A DNA stretch of 39,184 bases from Candidatus Merdivicinus excrementipullorum (GCA_018716725.1 DVJP01000020.1:1-39184), one strand, 5' to 3'. Shown: positions 22,533 to 30,854, counted from the first letter of the stretch. Translations and numbers: made by a program. Notes: generated from the sequence alone by a model not told the origin.

Positions 22533-22566
22533 GGGGCGGACGGCGTCCGCCCCCGAGAATTTTTTA
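22533..22566 (+). terminator. Hairpin between rplI and dnaB (weak terminator or repeat relative)
   Basis: A perfect 9-bp stem GGGGCGGAC/GTCCGCCCC (22533-22541 and 22545-22553, GGC loop) is followed after six bases by a T run. The distance weakens the terminator reading. AGGGGCGG also resembles the palindromic mini-repeats, but the TGTA start is missing. Confidence 0.45.
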
Positions 22567-22590
22567 CGGCAGTCCGCCGGGAGGTGAAGC

Positions 22591-23949
22591 ATGGACGAAG
22601 CAATTAACGAATACGGGCAGAACCTGCCCTACAGCCTGGAGGCCGAGCAGTCGGTTTTGGGGTCCATCCTCATTGACCCGGAAAAGCTGTCGGACGTGAT
22701 GAATATTATCAAATCCCCGGCAGTGTTTTACACCAAGGCCCACCAGGAACTGTTCTCCCTGATGCTCAAAATGTTCGGGGAATCAAAGCCCATCGACTTT
22801 GTAACTCTTTTGGAGGAAGCCAACCGGGCAAGTGTTTTTGACAGCGAGGACAGCGCAAAAAGCTATCTGCTCCATTTGATGGAAATGGTGCCCACCACGG
22901 CGAACCTGGCGAATTACTGCGAAATCGTGGTGGAAAAATACTACCTGCGGAACCTCCTGGACACTGCTTCCAGCATCGCCTCTTCCGTCCGGGAAGGGGA
23001 AGGGGACGCAAACGCCCTGCTGGACGCGGCGGAACAGAAAATCTACGACATCCGCCAGGGCCGCCAGTCCTCGGAATTAAAGCCCATCAGCGAGGTCATT
23101 ATCGGCGTTTACGATGAAATTTACCAGATGCACTCCCGGGCCGACAGCCGGTATACCGGCCTGCCCTCCGGATTTACGGGCCTGGACGCCATGATTTCCG
23201 GCTTAAATAAATCCGACTTAATCCTTCTGGCGGCCCGCCCCGGTATGGGGAAAAGCGCCTTTGCCTTAAATATCGCCGCCAATGTGGCCCTAAAAAACGA
23301 CGTGGACGTGGCGGTGTTCTCTTTGGAGATGTCCAACCCTCAGCTGGTTTCCCGTATGCTCTGCTCCGACGCCTCCATCCCCAGCGACAAGCTGCGGACC
23401 GGCCACCTGGACACGGAGGAATGGGCAAGGCTGGCCGTTTCGGCCCAGCGCCTCAGCGGCACCCATATTTATTTGGACGATTCCGCCGGGATGACCGTTT
23501 CCCAGATGAAGGCCAAGCTCCGGCGCTTAAAAAACCTGGGGCTGATTGTGGTGGACTACTTGCAGCTCATGGGTTCCGGCTCCCGGATTGAAAACCGGGT
23601 CCAGGAGGTTTCCATGATTACCCGGGGCATGAAGATCATGGCTAAGGATTTAAACGTCCCCATCCTCTGCCTGTCCCAGCTGTCCCGTGCGGCGGAACAG
23701 CGCCAGGGCCACCGGCCCATGCTCTCCGACCTGCGGGATTCCGGCTCCATTGAGCAGGACGCCGACATCGTGCTGTTTTTGTTCCGGGAAGGTTATTACG
23801 CCGACGAGGAAAGCGACCAGCCGGTGAACCCCAACACCGCCACCTGCATTGTGGCCAAAAACCGCCACGGCTCCATCGGGGACGTGATGCTGGGCTGGCA
23901 GGGGGAATTCACCCGCTTTAACAACGTGGAGCTGTACCGGAATGAGTAA
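22591..23949 (+). CDS. dnaB: Replicative DNA helicase DnaB
   Basis: DnaB (DnaC in Bacillus naming) is the hexameric 5'-3' helicase of the replication fork. The 452-residue protein has the N-terminal primase-interaction domain (NLPYSLEAEQSVLGSIL), the RecA-like motor with Walker A ARPGMGKSAFALNIA, VAVFSLEMSN, Walker B LGLIVVDYLQLM, and LSQLSRAAEQR and LRDSGSIEQDAD. GGGAGG precedes ATG 22591. It overlaps tilS by 8 bp. Confidence 0.97.
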   Translation: MDEAINEYGQNLPYSLEAEQSVLGSILIDPEKLSDVMNIIKSPAVFYTKAHQELFSLMLKMFGESKPIDFVTLLEEANRASVFDSEDSAKSYLLHLMEMVPTTANLANYCEIVVEKYYLRNLLDTASSIASSVREGEGDANALLDAAEQKIYDIRQGRQSSELKPISEVIIGVYDEIYQMHSRADSRYTGLPSGFTGLDAMISGLNKSDLILLAARPGMGKSAFALNIAANVALKNDVDVAVFSLEMSNPQLVSRMLCSDASIPSDKLRTGHLDTEEWARLAVSAQRLSGTHIYLDDSAGMTVSQMKAKLRRLKNLGLIVVDYLQLMGSGSRIENRVQEVSMITRGMKIMAKDLNVPILCLSQLSRAAEQRQGHRPMLSDLRDSGSIEQDADIVLFLFREGYYADEESDQPVNPNTATCIVAKNRHGSIGDVMLGWQGEFTRFNNVELYRNE

Positions 23950-25333
23950 CAGGCGGTTAAAGGGAAGGCTGGAGGAAAAATTCCGCCTGGACTTGGCGGC
24001 CGGGAAGCAGATTGTCGCCGGGGTTTCCGGCGGGGCCGATTCTATGGCCATGCTGCATTTTTTATGGAAAAATCAGATAAACGTCACAGCCGCCCACTTA
24101 AATCACTGCCTTCGGGGGGCGGAAAGCGACGGGGACGAAGAACTGGTCCGGAATTTCTGCCGGGAAAGGGGAATCCCTTTTGTGTGCAGGCGGGCGGACA
24201 TCGCCCGGATTTCCAAAGAACGGGGCCTTGGCGAGGAAGCATGCGGCCGGGAAGAACGCTACGCTTTTTTTGCGGAGCTGGCGGGGGAGGACGGGGTGAT
24301 TGCCACCGCCCACACCCTTTCCGACCAGCTGGAAACGATGCTGTTCCGCCTGGCCAGAGGCTCCGGCCCCGACGGGCTTTCCGGGATTTCTGAATCCCGG
24401 GGAAATATCATCCGGCCATTGCTTTGCTGCACCCGGGAAGATGTGGAGGACTACTGCCGCCGGGAGCAAATCCCTTTCGCGGAGGATTCCACAAACCGCG
24501 ACCCCCGTTACGCCCGGAACCGCATCCGGCTGGAAGCGGTCCCGGCATTAAAAAGGGTGAATCCCGGGGTGGAAGCCCACGCCGGGCGGCTGGCCCTTTC
24601 CCTTGCCCGGGACCGGGATTATCTGGAGGGGGAGGCAGGCCGCCTGCTCCAGTCGGCGAAAATCTCCGGCGGACTGCTGGCGGAACCGCTAAGGGAGGCC
24701 CATCCGGCCCTTTTGAGCCGGGCCTTGGCCCAATATTTGGCGGAAAACGGCGTCCAGGCGGATTCCTTCCTGCTGGAAGATGGGGAACGGCTTTTAAAAG
24801 GGGAAATTTCCCGGCTGAACCTGCCGGGAGAAAAATGGCTTTCCCTTCACCGGGGGATTTTGTCCGTCCGGCAAAACCTGCCGGAGGCCCCCTTCTTTTG
24901 GGAATTTTTCCTGCCGCCGAAGCCTGCAAAGTCCGCGCTTATAGGGGAATTGGCCTTTCCAAATGAAGAACCGGCGGTTCTTTGGTGCGTTCCCGCTGCG
25001 GAATTTGAAAAAAACAAAAAAATTTATAAAAACGACTTAATTTTTTCTCTGGATTATGATACAATAATTGGGAACCTGCAAATCCGGCGCAGGCTGCCTG
25101 GCGACCGGCTTTGCCTGCCCGGGCGGACGGCCTCCCGGCTTTTGAAGAAAGTGTACAGCGAAGCGGCTCTCCCGGCGGGGCTTCGGCGGGACGCGGTTAT
25201 TGCCGCAGACAGCCTGGGGCCGGTTTGGGCGGAGTATTATGGGAGCAGTTCCCGGAATACGGCCGGCGCGGCAACGGCGCGGCTTCTCATTTTGCTGCGG
25301 AAGACAAGGAAGGAGAACGACAGCCCATGCTGA
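23942..25333 (+). CDS. tilS: tRNA(Ile)-lysidine synthase
   Basis: TilS converts C34 of the CAU-anticodon tRNA-Ile to lysidine, essential for reading AUA. The 463-residue protein has the PP-loop GVSGGADSMAMLHFL, AAHLNHCLRGAESDGDEE, IATAHTLSDQLETMLFRLARGSG and EDSTNRDPRYARNRIR motifs in the catalytic domain, followed by helical and C-terminal TilS domains (LQIRRRLPGDRLCLPGRTA). It starts inside the end of dnaB and its stop overlaps the hpt start. Confidence 0.93.
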   Translation: MSNRRLKGRLEEKFRLDLAAGKQIVAGVSGGADSMAMLHFLWKNQINVTAAHLNHCLRGAESDGDEELVRNFCRERGIPFVCRRADIARISKERGLGEEACGREERYAFFAELAGEDGVIATAHTLSDQLETMLFRLARGSGPDGLSGISESRGNIIRPLLCCTREDVEDYCRREQIPFAEDSTNRDPRYARNRIRLEAVPALKRVNPGVEAHAGRLALSLARDRDYLEGEAGRLLQSAKISGGLLAEPLREAHPALLSRALAQYLAENGVQADSFLLEDGERLLKGEISRLNLPGEKWLSLHRGILSVRQNLPEAPFFWEFFLPPKPAKSALIGELAFPNEEPAVLWCVPAAEFEKNKKIYKNDLIFSLDYDTIIGNLQIRRRLPGDRLCLPGRTASRLLKKVYSEAALPAGLRRDAVIAADSLGPVWAEYYGSSSRNTAGAATARLLILLRKTRKENDSPC

Positions 25334-25872
25334 ATGACGCAATTGAAAAGGTTTTGGTCAGTGAGGAAGAACTGAAAGAGAAGGTCACATCTTTGGGACA
25401 GCAGATTACCAAGGATTACGCGGGCAAAAATCTGCTGATGGTCAGCGTCCTCAAAGGCTCTGTGATTTTTATGGCGGACCTGATGCGGGCCATTGACCTG
25501 CCCTGCACCATTGACTTTATGTGCGTGTCCAGCTACGGCTCCGGCACCAAATCCAGCGGAGTCGTTAAGATTATCAAGGACCTGGACATTGACCTCCACG
25601 GCAAGGACCTGCTGATTGTGGAGGATATTCTGGACAGCGGCAAAACCCTCCACTATATTACCAAAATGCTGTCCGACCGGGGCACCGCCTCCATCCGGAT
25701 CGCCACCCTGCTGGATAAGCCGGAACGCCGGACCGCGCCTCTGACCCCGGATTACAGCGGCTTTGTCATCCCCGACGAGTTTGTGGTGGGATACGGCCTG
25801 GACTACGATGAGAAATACCGGAACCTGCCCTACATCGGCGTGCTGAAACCGGAAATTTACGGCGGGAAATAG
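25327..25872 (+). CDS. hpt: Hypoxanthine phosphoribosyltransferase
   Basis: This purine salvage enzyme makes IMP and GMP from hypoxanthine or guanine and PRPP. The 181-residue protein shows VSVLKGSVIFMADLMRAI, the flexible-loop SSYGSGTKSSG, and the PRPP-binding motif LLIVEDILDSGKTL. AAGGAG lies before ATG 25327, which overlaps the end of tilS. The order tilS-hpt-ftsH is conserved across Firmicutes and supports all three assignments. Confidence 0.96.
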   Translation: MLNDAIEKVLVSEEELKEKVTSLGQQITKDYAGKNLLMVSVLKGSVIFMADLMRAIDLPCTIDFMCVSSYGSGTKSSGVVKIIKDLDIDLHGKDLLIVEDILDSGKTLHYITKMLSDRGTASIRIATLLDKPERRTAPLTPDYSGFVIPDEFVVGYGLDYDEKYRNLPYIGVLKPEIYGGK

Positions 25873-25935
25873 CCCTGCCTTAAATATCCCGCCTGGAATA
25901 AAAGCGGGAAATACAACATTGAGGAGTGATTTTGG

Positions 25936-27885
25936 TTGCAGAAGAAACGGACCAGTTCCATTATCCTGCTGGTCGTGGTCGTATTGGCGCTGCTGTTTAT
26001 GTCCACCATGTTTATGCGGATGATGACCCCTACGGTAAGAACGTACACTTATTCGGATATTCTTTACATGTTTGAGGACCAGAAGGTATCCGAGTTCAGC
26101 CTGGATGTGGGAAGCGGCGAGCTTGCCATGAAAACAACCGACGGCAGAACGGTTTCCTACCGGCTGCCCAGCGTCAGCCTGTTTTTGGACCAGGTGGACG
26201 CGGATATCCAGGAATATAACGAGCAGCACCCGGACGCCCGGATGCAGTATAACTTAATCCCCGCTTCGGATAACAGCTGGCTCTTAAGCCTCATCCCCTA
26301 TGTGCTGATGATCGCGGTTATGGGCCTGCTCTGGTACTTTATGTTTAAACAGGCCAGCGGCGGCGGGAAGATGAACCAATTCGGCAAGGCCAACATGAAA
26401 AATCCCGTCCAGATGGGCAAAAAGACCACCTTTGCCGAGGTGGCAGGCGCGGACGAGGAAAAAGAGGAGCTGGCGGAAATCGTCGAGTTCTTAAAAAACC
26501 CCAAGAAGTTTAACGAGCTGGGCGCCCGCATCCCTAAAGGCGTGCTGCTGGTTGGCCCTCCCGGCACCGGTAAAACCCTGCTGGCCCGGGCGGTAGCCGG
26601 CGAGGCTGGCGTTCCCTTCTTCTCTATTTCCGGTTCGGACTTTGTGGAGATGTTCGTGGGCGTCGGCGCGTCCCGTGTCCGGGACCTGTTTGAGCAGGCC
26701 AAGAAAAATTCTCCCTCCATTATCTTCATCGATGAAATCGACGCCGTTGGGCGCCACCGGGGCGCGGGCCTTGGCGGCGGCCACGATGAACGGGAGCAGA
26801 CCTTGAACCAGCTGCTGGTGGAAATGGACGGCTTCGGCGCCAACGAAGGCGTTATCGTCATTGCGGCCACCAACCGCCGGGACATTCTGGACCCGGCCCT
26901 GCTGCGGCCCGGCCGTTTCGACCGGCAGGTTATCGTCAATTACCCCGACGTCAAGGGACGTGAGGAAATCTTAAAAGTCCACGCCCGGAACAAGCCCCTG
27001 GGCTTTGACGTGGATTTAAGCGTTGTAGCCAAATCCACCGCCGGGTTTACCGGGGCCGACCTGGAAAACCTCATGAACGAGGCGGCGCTGCTGGCTGCCC
27101 GGAAGGGCCGCAAGGCCATTACCGAAGCGGACATCGAGGAGGCCACCATCAAGGTTGTGGCCGGCCCCGAGAAGAAGTCCAAGGTGGTTTCCGAGAAGGA
27201 AAAACGCCTGACTGCTTACCACGAAGGCGGCCACGCTGTGGCGACCTTCTACAGCGAGACCCAGGACCCGGTCCACGAGGTGTCCATTATTCCCCGGGGA
27301 ATGGCAGGCGGCTACACCCTGTCTTTGCCGGAGCATGACCGGAGCTATATGTCCCGCAAGGAAATGCGGGAGGAAATCGTCACCCTCTTAGGCGGCCGGG
27401 TGGCCGAATCCCTGGTGCTGGACGACATTTCCACCGGCGCTTCCAACGACCTGGAACGGGCCACCAAGCTGGCCAAGAGCATGGTTACCCGCTACGGCTT
27501 CAGCGAAAAGCTTGGCCCTGTGGTATACGGACAGGACGAGGGCGAGCCTTTCTTGGGCCGGGATTTCAACCACATCCGGGATTACTCCGAGAATGTGGCG
27601 GCGGAAATTGACAGCGAAGTCCGGGATATTATCGACACCGGCTATGAAACCGTCAAGGAGCTGCTGACCGCCCATATGGATCAGCTGCACCTGGTGGCGG
27701 CTTACCTGATGGAGCATGAGAAGATCGACGGCGCGACCTTTGATAAGCTTATGAAAGGGGAGCTGGATTATACTCCGCCTTCCGAACGTCAGCAGGAACT
27801 TTCCGCGGACCCCATGGAAGCCCTGAAAACCGATGAAAACCCCTTTGACAATGATGAGGACAAAGAGGCTCCTTCGGAAGAATAA
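25936..27885 (+). CDS. ftsH: ATP-dependent zinc metalloprotease FtsH
   Basis: FtsH is a membrane-anchored AAA+ protease that degrades misfolded membrane and regulatory proteins. The 649-residue protein has membrane helix 1 (about 8-27), an external domain, helix 2 (about 115-137), the AAA domain with Walker [10 protein letters not shown], Walker [12 protein letters not shown] and the second region of homology [20 protein letters not shown], then zinc motif HEGGH (His429, Glu430, His433) and a third ligand Asp in [11 protein letters not shown]. The start is TTG 25936 with GAGGAG at 25921-25926. A 6-bp hairpin TCCCGC/GCGGGA (25887-25909) without T run lies in the gap after hpt. Confidence 0.96.
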   Translation: MQKKRTSSIILLVVVVLALLFMSTMFMRMMTPTVRTYTYSDILYMFEDQKVSEFSLDVGSGELAMKTTDGRTVSYRLPSVSLFLDQVDADIQEYNEQHPDARMQYNLIPASDNSWLLSLIPYVLMIAVMGLLWYFMFKQASGGGKMNQFGKANMKNPVQMGKKTTFAEVAGADEEKEELAEIVEFLKNPKKFNELGARIPKGVLLVGPPGTGKTLLARAVAGEAGVPFFSISGSDFVEMFVGVGASRVRDLFEQAKKNSPSIIFIDEIDAVGRHRGAGLGGGHDEREQTLNQLLVEMDGFGANEGVIVIAATNRRDILDPALLRPGRFDRQVIVNYPDVKGREEILKVHARNKPLGFDVDLSVVAKSTAGFTGADLENLMNEAALLAARKGRKAITEADIEEATIKVVAGPEKKSKVVSEKEKRLTAYHEGGHAVATFYSETQDPVHEVSIIPRGMAGGYTLSLPEHDRSYMSRKEMREEIVTLLGGRVAESLVLDDISTGASNDLERATKLAKSMVTRYGFSEKLGPVVYGQDEGEPFLGRDFNHIRDYSENVAAEIDSEVRDIIDTGYETVKELLTAHMDQLHLVAAYLMEHEKIDGATFDKLMKGELDYTPPSERQQELSADPMEALKTDENPFDNDEDKEAPSEE

Positions 27886-27890
27886 AAAGC

Positions 27891-27930
27891 ATCCCGCCGG
27901 GCCGTATCAAAACGGTGCGGCGGGATTTTT
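27891..27930. terminator. Bidirectional intrinsic terminator between ftsH and the M14 peptidase
   Basis: ATCCCGCCG (27891-27899) and CGGCGGGAT (27918-27926) form a 9-bp stem with an inner CCGT/ACGG pairing, followed by TTTTT. On the other strand a TTTTT run also follows the stem, suiting the convergent gene. Confidence 0.88.
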
Positions 27931-27934
27931 GCGG

Positions 27935-28807
27935 TTAGAGGAAAGCGGCGGCAGTGAGCAGGGGGAGGAGCCGGCCGTAAATAGGCTCCAAATCCTCAAT
28001 GGGCAGAGGGTTTTCCCCTTTGCCGATTTCAATGGTAAAGCCCGGCCTCCTGAATTCCTGGATAAACCAGTCCTTTAAGCCCCCGTGGGAGGCCAGGCCG
28101 CTGTTTTTCACCAGGGTGTAGCCGGACAGGGCGCTTAAGGCCCGGGCGATGGATTCCGCCTGGGGGACTTGCAGGCCGCCGTATTCCCAGAAAATTTCTT
28201 CCCCTTGGGAGTGGAAGGAATAAAGGCGACGGGGCTGGAAAGCATAGATTAAATTGATGATCCCCCGGGTTTCCGGCTCGGAATGAGGGTATGGCCCGCC
28301 GTACCGGGTGGCGGCCGGGCCGGTGATGCCGGAAACGGTTTCCATTTCCCGGAGGATGTTCCACCCGGCGTCAAAGTTGTGGTTTAAATCCACGCCCCGG
28401 GCGTTGGCCTGCCACTTGCCCCCGTTTGCCCGGTAAAGAGGTTCTGTCTGGTCCCGGAAGGGGCCTGCCTTCCGGGGGCCGTCCAGGGCGATTTCCACCC
28501 CGTCCGGGTTCAGCATGGGGACGATAATCAGCCCTTTCTCCCGGGTGACCCCGGCAAAGGAGGGCGCTTCGTCCGTCCAGGCGGCGGCGATTTCCCAGGC
28601 AAAGCGCATGAGGAGCAGGGAGGTGAGCCATTCCTCCCCGTGGGTGGCCCCCACAAAGAGGGAGGCGTTTTTTAAGCGCCCCATCCCCAAGGCGGGGATC
28701 TCCTTTCCCAAGGCCGATTTCCCGGCCCGGAAAACCCGGGCGGCAGGAAAGGCCTGTTCCAGCTGCCGCAGTTCCTTCCAAAGGGCGGCGCAGCTTATCG
28801 ATTTCAT
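27935..28807 (-). CDS. M14-family zinc carboxypeptidase (peptidoglycan peptide type likely)
   Basis: The 290-residue protein has zinc ligands His56 and Glu59 in THGEEW and His199 in YSFHSQGEEI, the substrate loop NARGVDLNHNFDAGW, and the catalytic Glu260 in FTIEIGKGENPLP. In digestive carboxypeptidases the loop reads DLNRNF; here the arginine is a histidine, as variation at this position is common in gamma-D-glutamyl-diaminopimelate peptidases. No signal peptide is seen, so a cytoplasmic role in recycling cell-wall peptides is my best inference. ATG 28807 is chosen because AAAGGA lies ten bases upstream. Confidence 0.85.
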   Translation of the reverse strand: MKSISCAALWKELRQLEQAFPAARVFRAGKSALGKEIPALGMGRLKNASLFVGATHGEEWLTSLLLMRFAWEIAAAWTDEAPSFAGVTREKGLIIVPMLNPDGVEIALDGPRKAGPFRDQTEPLYRANGGKWQANARGVDLNHNFDAGWNILREMETVSGITGPAATRYGGPYPHSEPETRGIINLIYAFQPRRLYSFHSQGEEIFWEYGGLQVPQAESIARALSALSGYTLVKNSGLASHGGLKDWFIQEFRRPGFTIEIGKGENPLPIEDLEPIYGRLLPLLTAAAFL

Positions 28808-28840
28808 GGCAACCAAATCCTTTCTGCTGCGGGAGGTTTT

Positions 28841-29827
28841 ATGAATTCAGCGTTTCAATATATGTGGAGAATGCTCGTCAATATGCTGGCGGCCTTGCCC
28901 CTGATTGCGGGATTCCGGTGGATTTGCGCGATTTACCGGAAAAAGAAGGGGAAAACTGTGACGGCGGCCTATGAAGTTGGCGTGTGGATTTTCCTGGCGT
29001 ATCTGGCGGGGCTGTTTTACCAGACTATCGTGCCGGAGCTGATGGCGGCTCTCCAAGGGGTAGAGCAGGAAGCCGGGCGGGTGAACCTTCAGATCTTTCT
29101 GGTGTTCCGCCAGACCTGGATTGAAGTGTTCCGCAACGGGAACCCGGCTTATTTCTTCATCAATTTTCTGGGGAACATTTTGGTGTTCGTGCCCCTGGGG
29201 TTCTTAACGCCCTTCCTTTGGAAAAGGTTCCGGCGGTTTTGGAAGGTGACGCTGCTGGGAGCCGGGGTTTCCCTGGGGATTGAAACGGTGCAGCTTCTGC
29301 TCCCCCGGGGGACGGACATCGACGACATCTGGCTCAACACCCTGGGCGCTGTGCTGGGATACCTGCTGTGGCGTCTGGCGGATTGGGCGGCGGGTAAAGG
29401 AGGTTGGAATATGGAAAAAATTCGGGAACTCTGCAAAAAATACCGAGAGTTGATTTCTTATTTAATATTCGGCGTGCTGACCACCGTGGTGAACTATGTG
29501 GTGTATCTCATCGCGGCCCCCTTTTTCAGCACCGCCACCATCCCCACGGCCATTGCCTGGATTTTTGCGGTGGTGTTCGCCTATGTGACCAACCGGAAGT
29601 ATGTGTTCCATTCTAAGGCCACCGGCGCGGCGGCCCTGGCGGCGGAAATCGGTTCCTTTTTCGGGGCCAGGCTCCTTTCGGGGCTGCTGGACGTGGGCTT
29701 TATGTGGGTCACGGCGGACAAGCTGGGGTTAAACGATAAAATCATGAAGCTGGTGGCCAATGTGTTTGTGGTCGTCTTTAATTATATCGCCAGTAAGCTG
29801 GTGATTTTCCGCAAGAAGGCGGAGTAA
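28841..29827 (+). CDS. VanZ-like / GtrA-like membrane fusion protein
   Basis: The 328-residue protein has two parts. Residues about 1-185 form a VanZ-like domain with several membrane helices and the motif NFLGNILVFVPLGFLTPFLW, then LGIETVQLLLPRGTDIDDIW and LNTLGAVLGYLLWRL. Residues about 200-328 form a four-helix GtrA-like domain (ISYLIFGVLTTVVNYVVYLI, FAYVTNRKYVFHSKA, FNYIASKLVIFRKK), a family linked to moving polyprenyl-phosphate sugars. The join contains AAAGGAGG (29396-29403) seven bases before an in-frame ATG at 29411 (residue 191), so a separate GtrA protein may also be made. GGGAGG precedes ATG 28841. The M14 start is only 33 bp away on the other strand. Confidence 0.85.
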   Translation: MNSAFQYMWRMLVNMLAALPLIAGFRWICAIYRKKKGKTVTAAYEVGVWIFLAYLAGLFYQTIVPELMAALQGVEQEAGRVNLQIFLVFRQTWIEVFRNGNPAYFFINFLGNILVFVPLGFLTPFLWKRFRRFWKVTLLGAGVSLGIETVQLLLPRGTDIDDIWLNTLGAVLGYLLWRLADWAAGKGGWNMEKIRELCKKYRELISYLIFGVLTTVVNYVVYLIAAPFFSTATIPTAIAWIFAVVFAYVTNRKYVFHSKATGAAALAAEIGSFFGARLLSGLLDVGFMWVTADKLGLNDKIMKLVANVFVVVFNYIASKLVIFRKKAE

Positions 29828-29865
29828 CCGGTGATACAGTCAGCAAGCTTGCTTGATGACGCGCG

Positions 29866-29895
29866 CCCGGATTTTCATTAGAAAATCCGGGTTTT
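29866..29895 (+). terminator. Intrinsic terminator after the VanZ-GtrA gene
   Basis: A perfect 11-bp stem CCCGGATTTTC/GAAAATCCGGG (29866-29876 and 29881-29891) with an ATTA loop is followed by TTTT. Confidence 0.85.
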
Positions 29896-29947
29896 GAATT
29901 TTCTAAGATTTCTCTGCGGTTTATTTGCGAAAGCAAAGTACACAAGG

Positions 29948-29972
29948 CGGGCCGGGAGACCCGGCCCCTACA
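29948..29972 (-). repeat. Palindromic mini-repeat, copy D
   Basis: On the minus strand it reads TGTAGGGGC...GCCCG with a perfect 8-bp stem (29949-29956 and 29960-29967) and a 3-nt loop. Its TGTAG supplies the TAG stop codon of the small ribbon-helix-helix gene that runs into it. Confidence 0.8.
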
Positions 29973-30114
29973 TTTTTTCCTGGGAGACAATTGGTATTTC
30001 CCCGTAACGGCTTTCATGATTGGTGGAACGGCATTGCGAATCTGCTATGCAGCGGATTTTTTGCAGCAGAGTCCGGTCAATGCGCAGAGAGTAGCTTCGT
30101 TTATTCCTGTCCAT
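29968..30114 (-). pseudogene. Truncated Arc-like ribbon-helix-helix protein
   Basis: The 48-residue frame starts MDRNKRSYSLRIDRTLLQKI, a good Arc-like strand and helix A, then RCIADSQCRSTNHE, the turn into helix B. Helix B then breaks off into SRYGEIPIVSQEKM, which does not look like a second helix, so an internal deletion or frame change is likely. The stop codon lies in repeat copy D. The start has AGGTGA upstream (minus strand). It resembles the intact ribbon-helix-helix gene type at 2780-2971 but is not closely similar. Confidence 0.45.
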
Positions 30115-30214
30115 AGAATCACCTCGTTTCCATTCTAAGAGATTTTTCGTCAAAAATAAACCTTGTGAAAAGCAGAAAAAGACGGCTGGCACAAGTCATT
30201 GCGGGATTCAATCG

Positions 30215-30239
30215 CGGGCGCGCAATGCGCGCCCCTACA
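30215..30239 (-). repeat. Palindromic mini-repeat, copy E
   Basis: On the minus strand it reads TGTAGGGGC...GCCCG with a perfect 8-bp stem GGGCGCGC/GCGCGCCC (30216-30223 and 30227-30234) and a 3-nt loop. The rest of 30115-30430 is AT-rich, with no gene seen. Confidence 0.8.
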
Positions 30240-30430
30240 TTCTTTGCGGCCGGTTGACCGCTTAATTTTTATCATCCCGTTGGTTTTATTATAATAGAAA
30301 CGGCTTTCAAAAGATAGAACGAATATGCGTTGCAACCACACGCAAATGCGCCCATTTTGTCAAAAAAGAAAAGAATAACCAAAACTCTTAAAGATTTACA
30401 ATTTGTTCATAAATAAATTCGCAAAACCCC

Positions 30431-30459
30431 TTGCAAATCCCGCCCGAAGACTGTATAAT
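30431..30459 (+). promoter_or_regulatory. Promoter of the S10/spc ribosomal protein operon
   Basis: TTGCAA (30431-30436), a 17-bp spacer and TATAAT (30454-30459). The preceding 70 bp are A/T-rich, as in UP-element-boosted promoters. The start would be near 30466. Confidence 0.85.
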
Positions 30460-30465
30460 AGCTAT

Positions 30466-30854
30466 TGCGTGACTGCGACAGATATGCGATGAAGCGAGAG
30501 GTTGCCGCCGGCCGTGAGGTCAAGATCCTGTTTTTAGGACAGGTCCCAGCGCGGGTAATTTTCGCCGAGTATGTCCGATTTTAAACCGGGCGACAAAAGA
30601 GGAATACGATGGAAGTGCCCCATGCTTGTTCTGCTTATGCGGACTGCGGGCATACTTCAAGGCAAACTGCGCCTGTTGAGGCTGCAAGTGCCCCATGCCT
30701 GCCGGATGCGGCCAACAGCGGCGGGGAATGGTTATCGGTTCAGGCTCCCGGGAAACGACTGCGTTTTTCCGGTTTTTTATTTGTCTGGATGCGAAACACA
30801 CGGAAACGTGTTCCGCTTGGTCTTGTCCCCAAAAATTCCGAGGAGGCGATGACA
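30466..30854 (+). ncRNA. Structured leader of the S10 operon
   Basis: About 390 nt precede rpsJ. Visible structures: CCTGT/ACAGG hairpin (about 30527-30543); two hairpins that each begin with AAGTGCCCCATGC (30613-30625 and 30686-30698, 73 bp apart); a stem of CTTCAA-GGC with GCC-TG-TTGAGG between them (about 30656-30681); an intrinsic terminator (30748-30778); and a hairpin GCGAAACAC/GTGTTCCGC with one mismatch just before the ribosome site. The layout suggests autogenous control by a ribosomal protein, as L4 does in E. coli, but the sequence is not the E. coli leader. Confidence 0.55.
30748..30778 (+). terminator. Intrinsic terminator inside the S10 leader (attenuator candidate)
   Basis: CCGG-G-AAACG (30748-30757) pairs with CGTTT-TT-CCGG (30762-30772) around an ACTG loop, giving 9 pairs with a small internal bulge, followed by T6 (30773-30778). 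It lies about 76 bp before the rpsJ start, downstream of the promoter. Confidence 0.72.

Noticed and set aside
22533-22553. Sixth copy of the palindromic mini-repeat between rplI and dnaB
   Set aside because: The stem is perfect and begins AGGGGCGG, but the conserved TGTA start is absent (AACA instead), so I kept it out of the family count.
30609-30854. In-frame upstream extension of rpsJ by 82 codons from ATG 30609, with AGAGGA before it
   Set aside because: The translation is unlike S10, the region holds hairpins and an intrinsic terminator, and GTG 30855 has a well-placed AGGAGG and gives the normal length.
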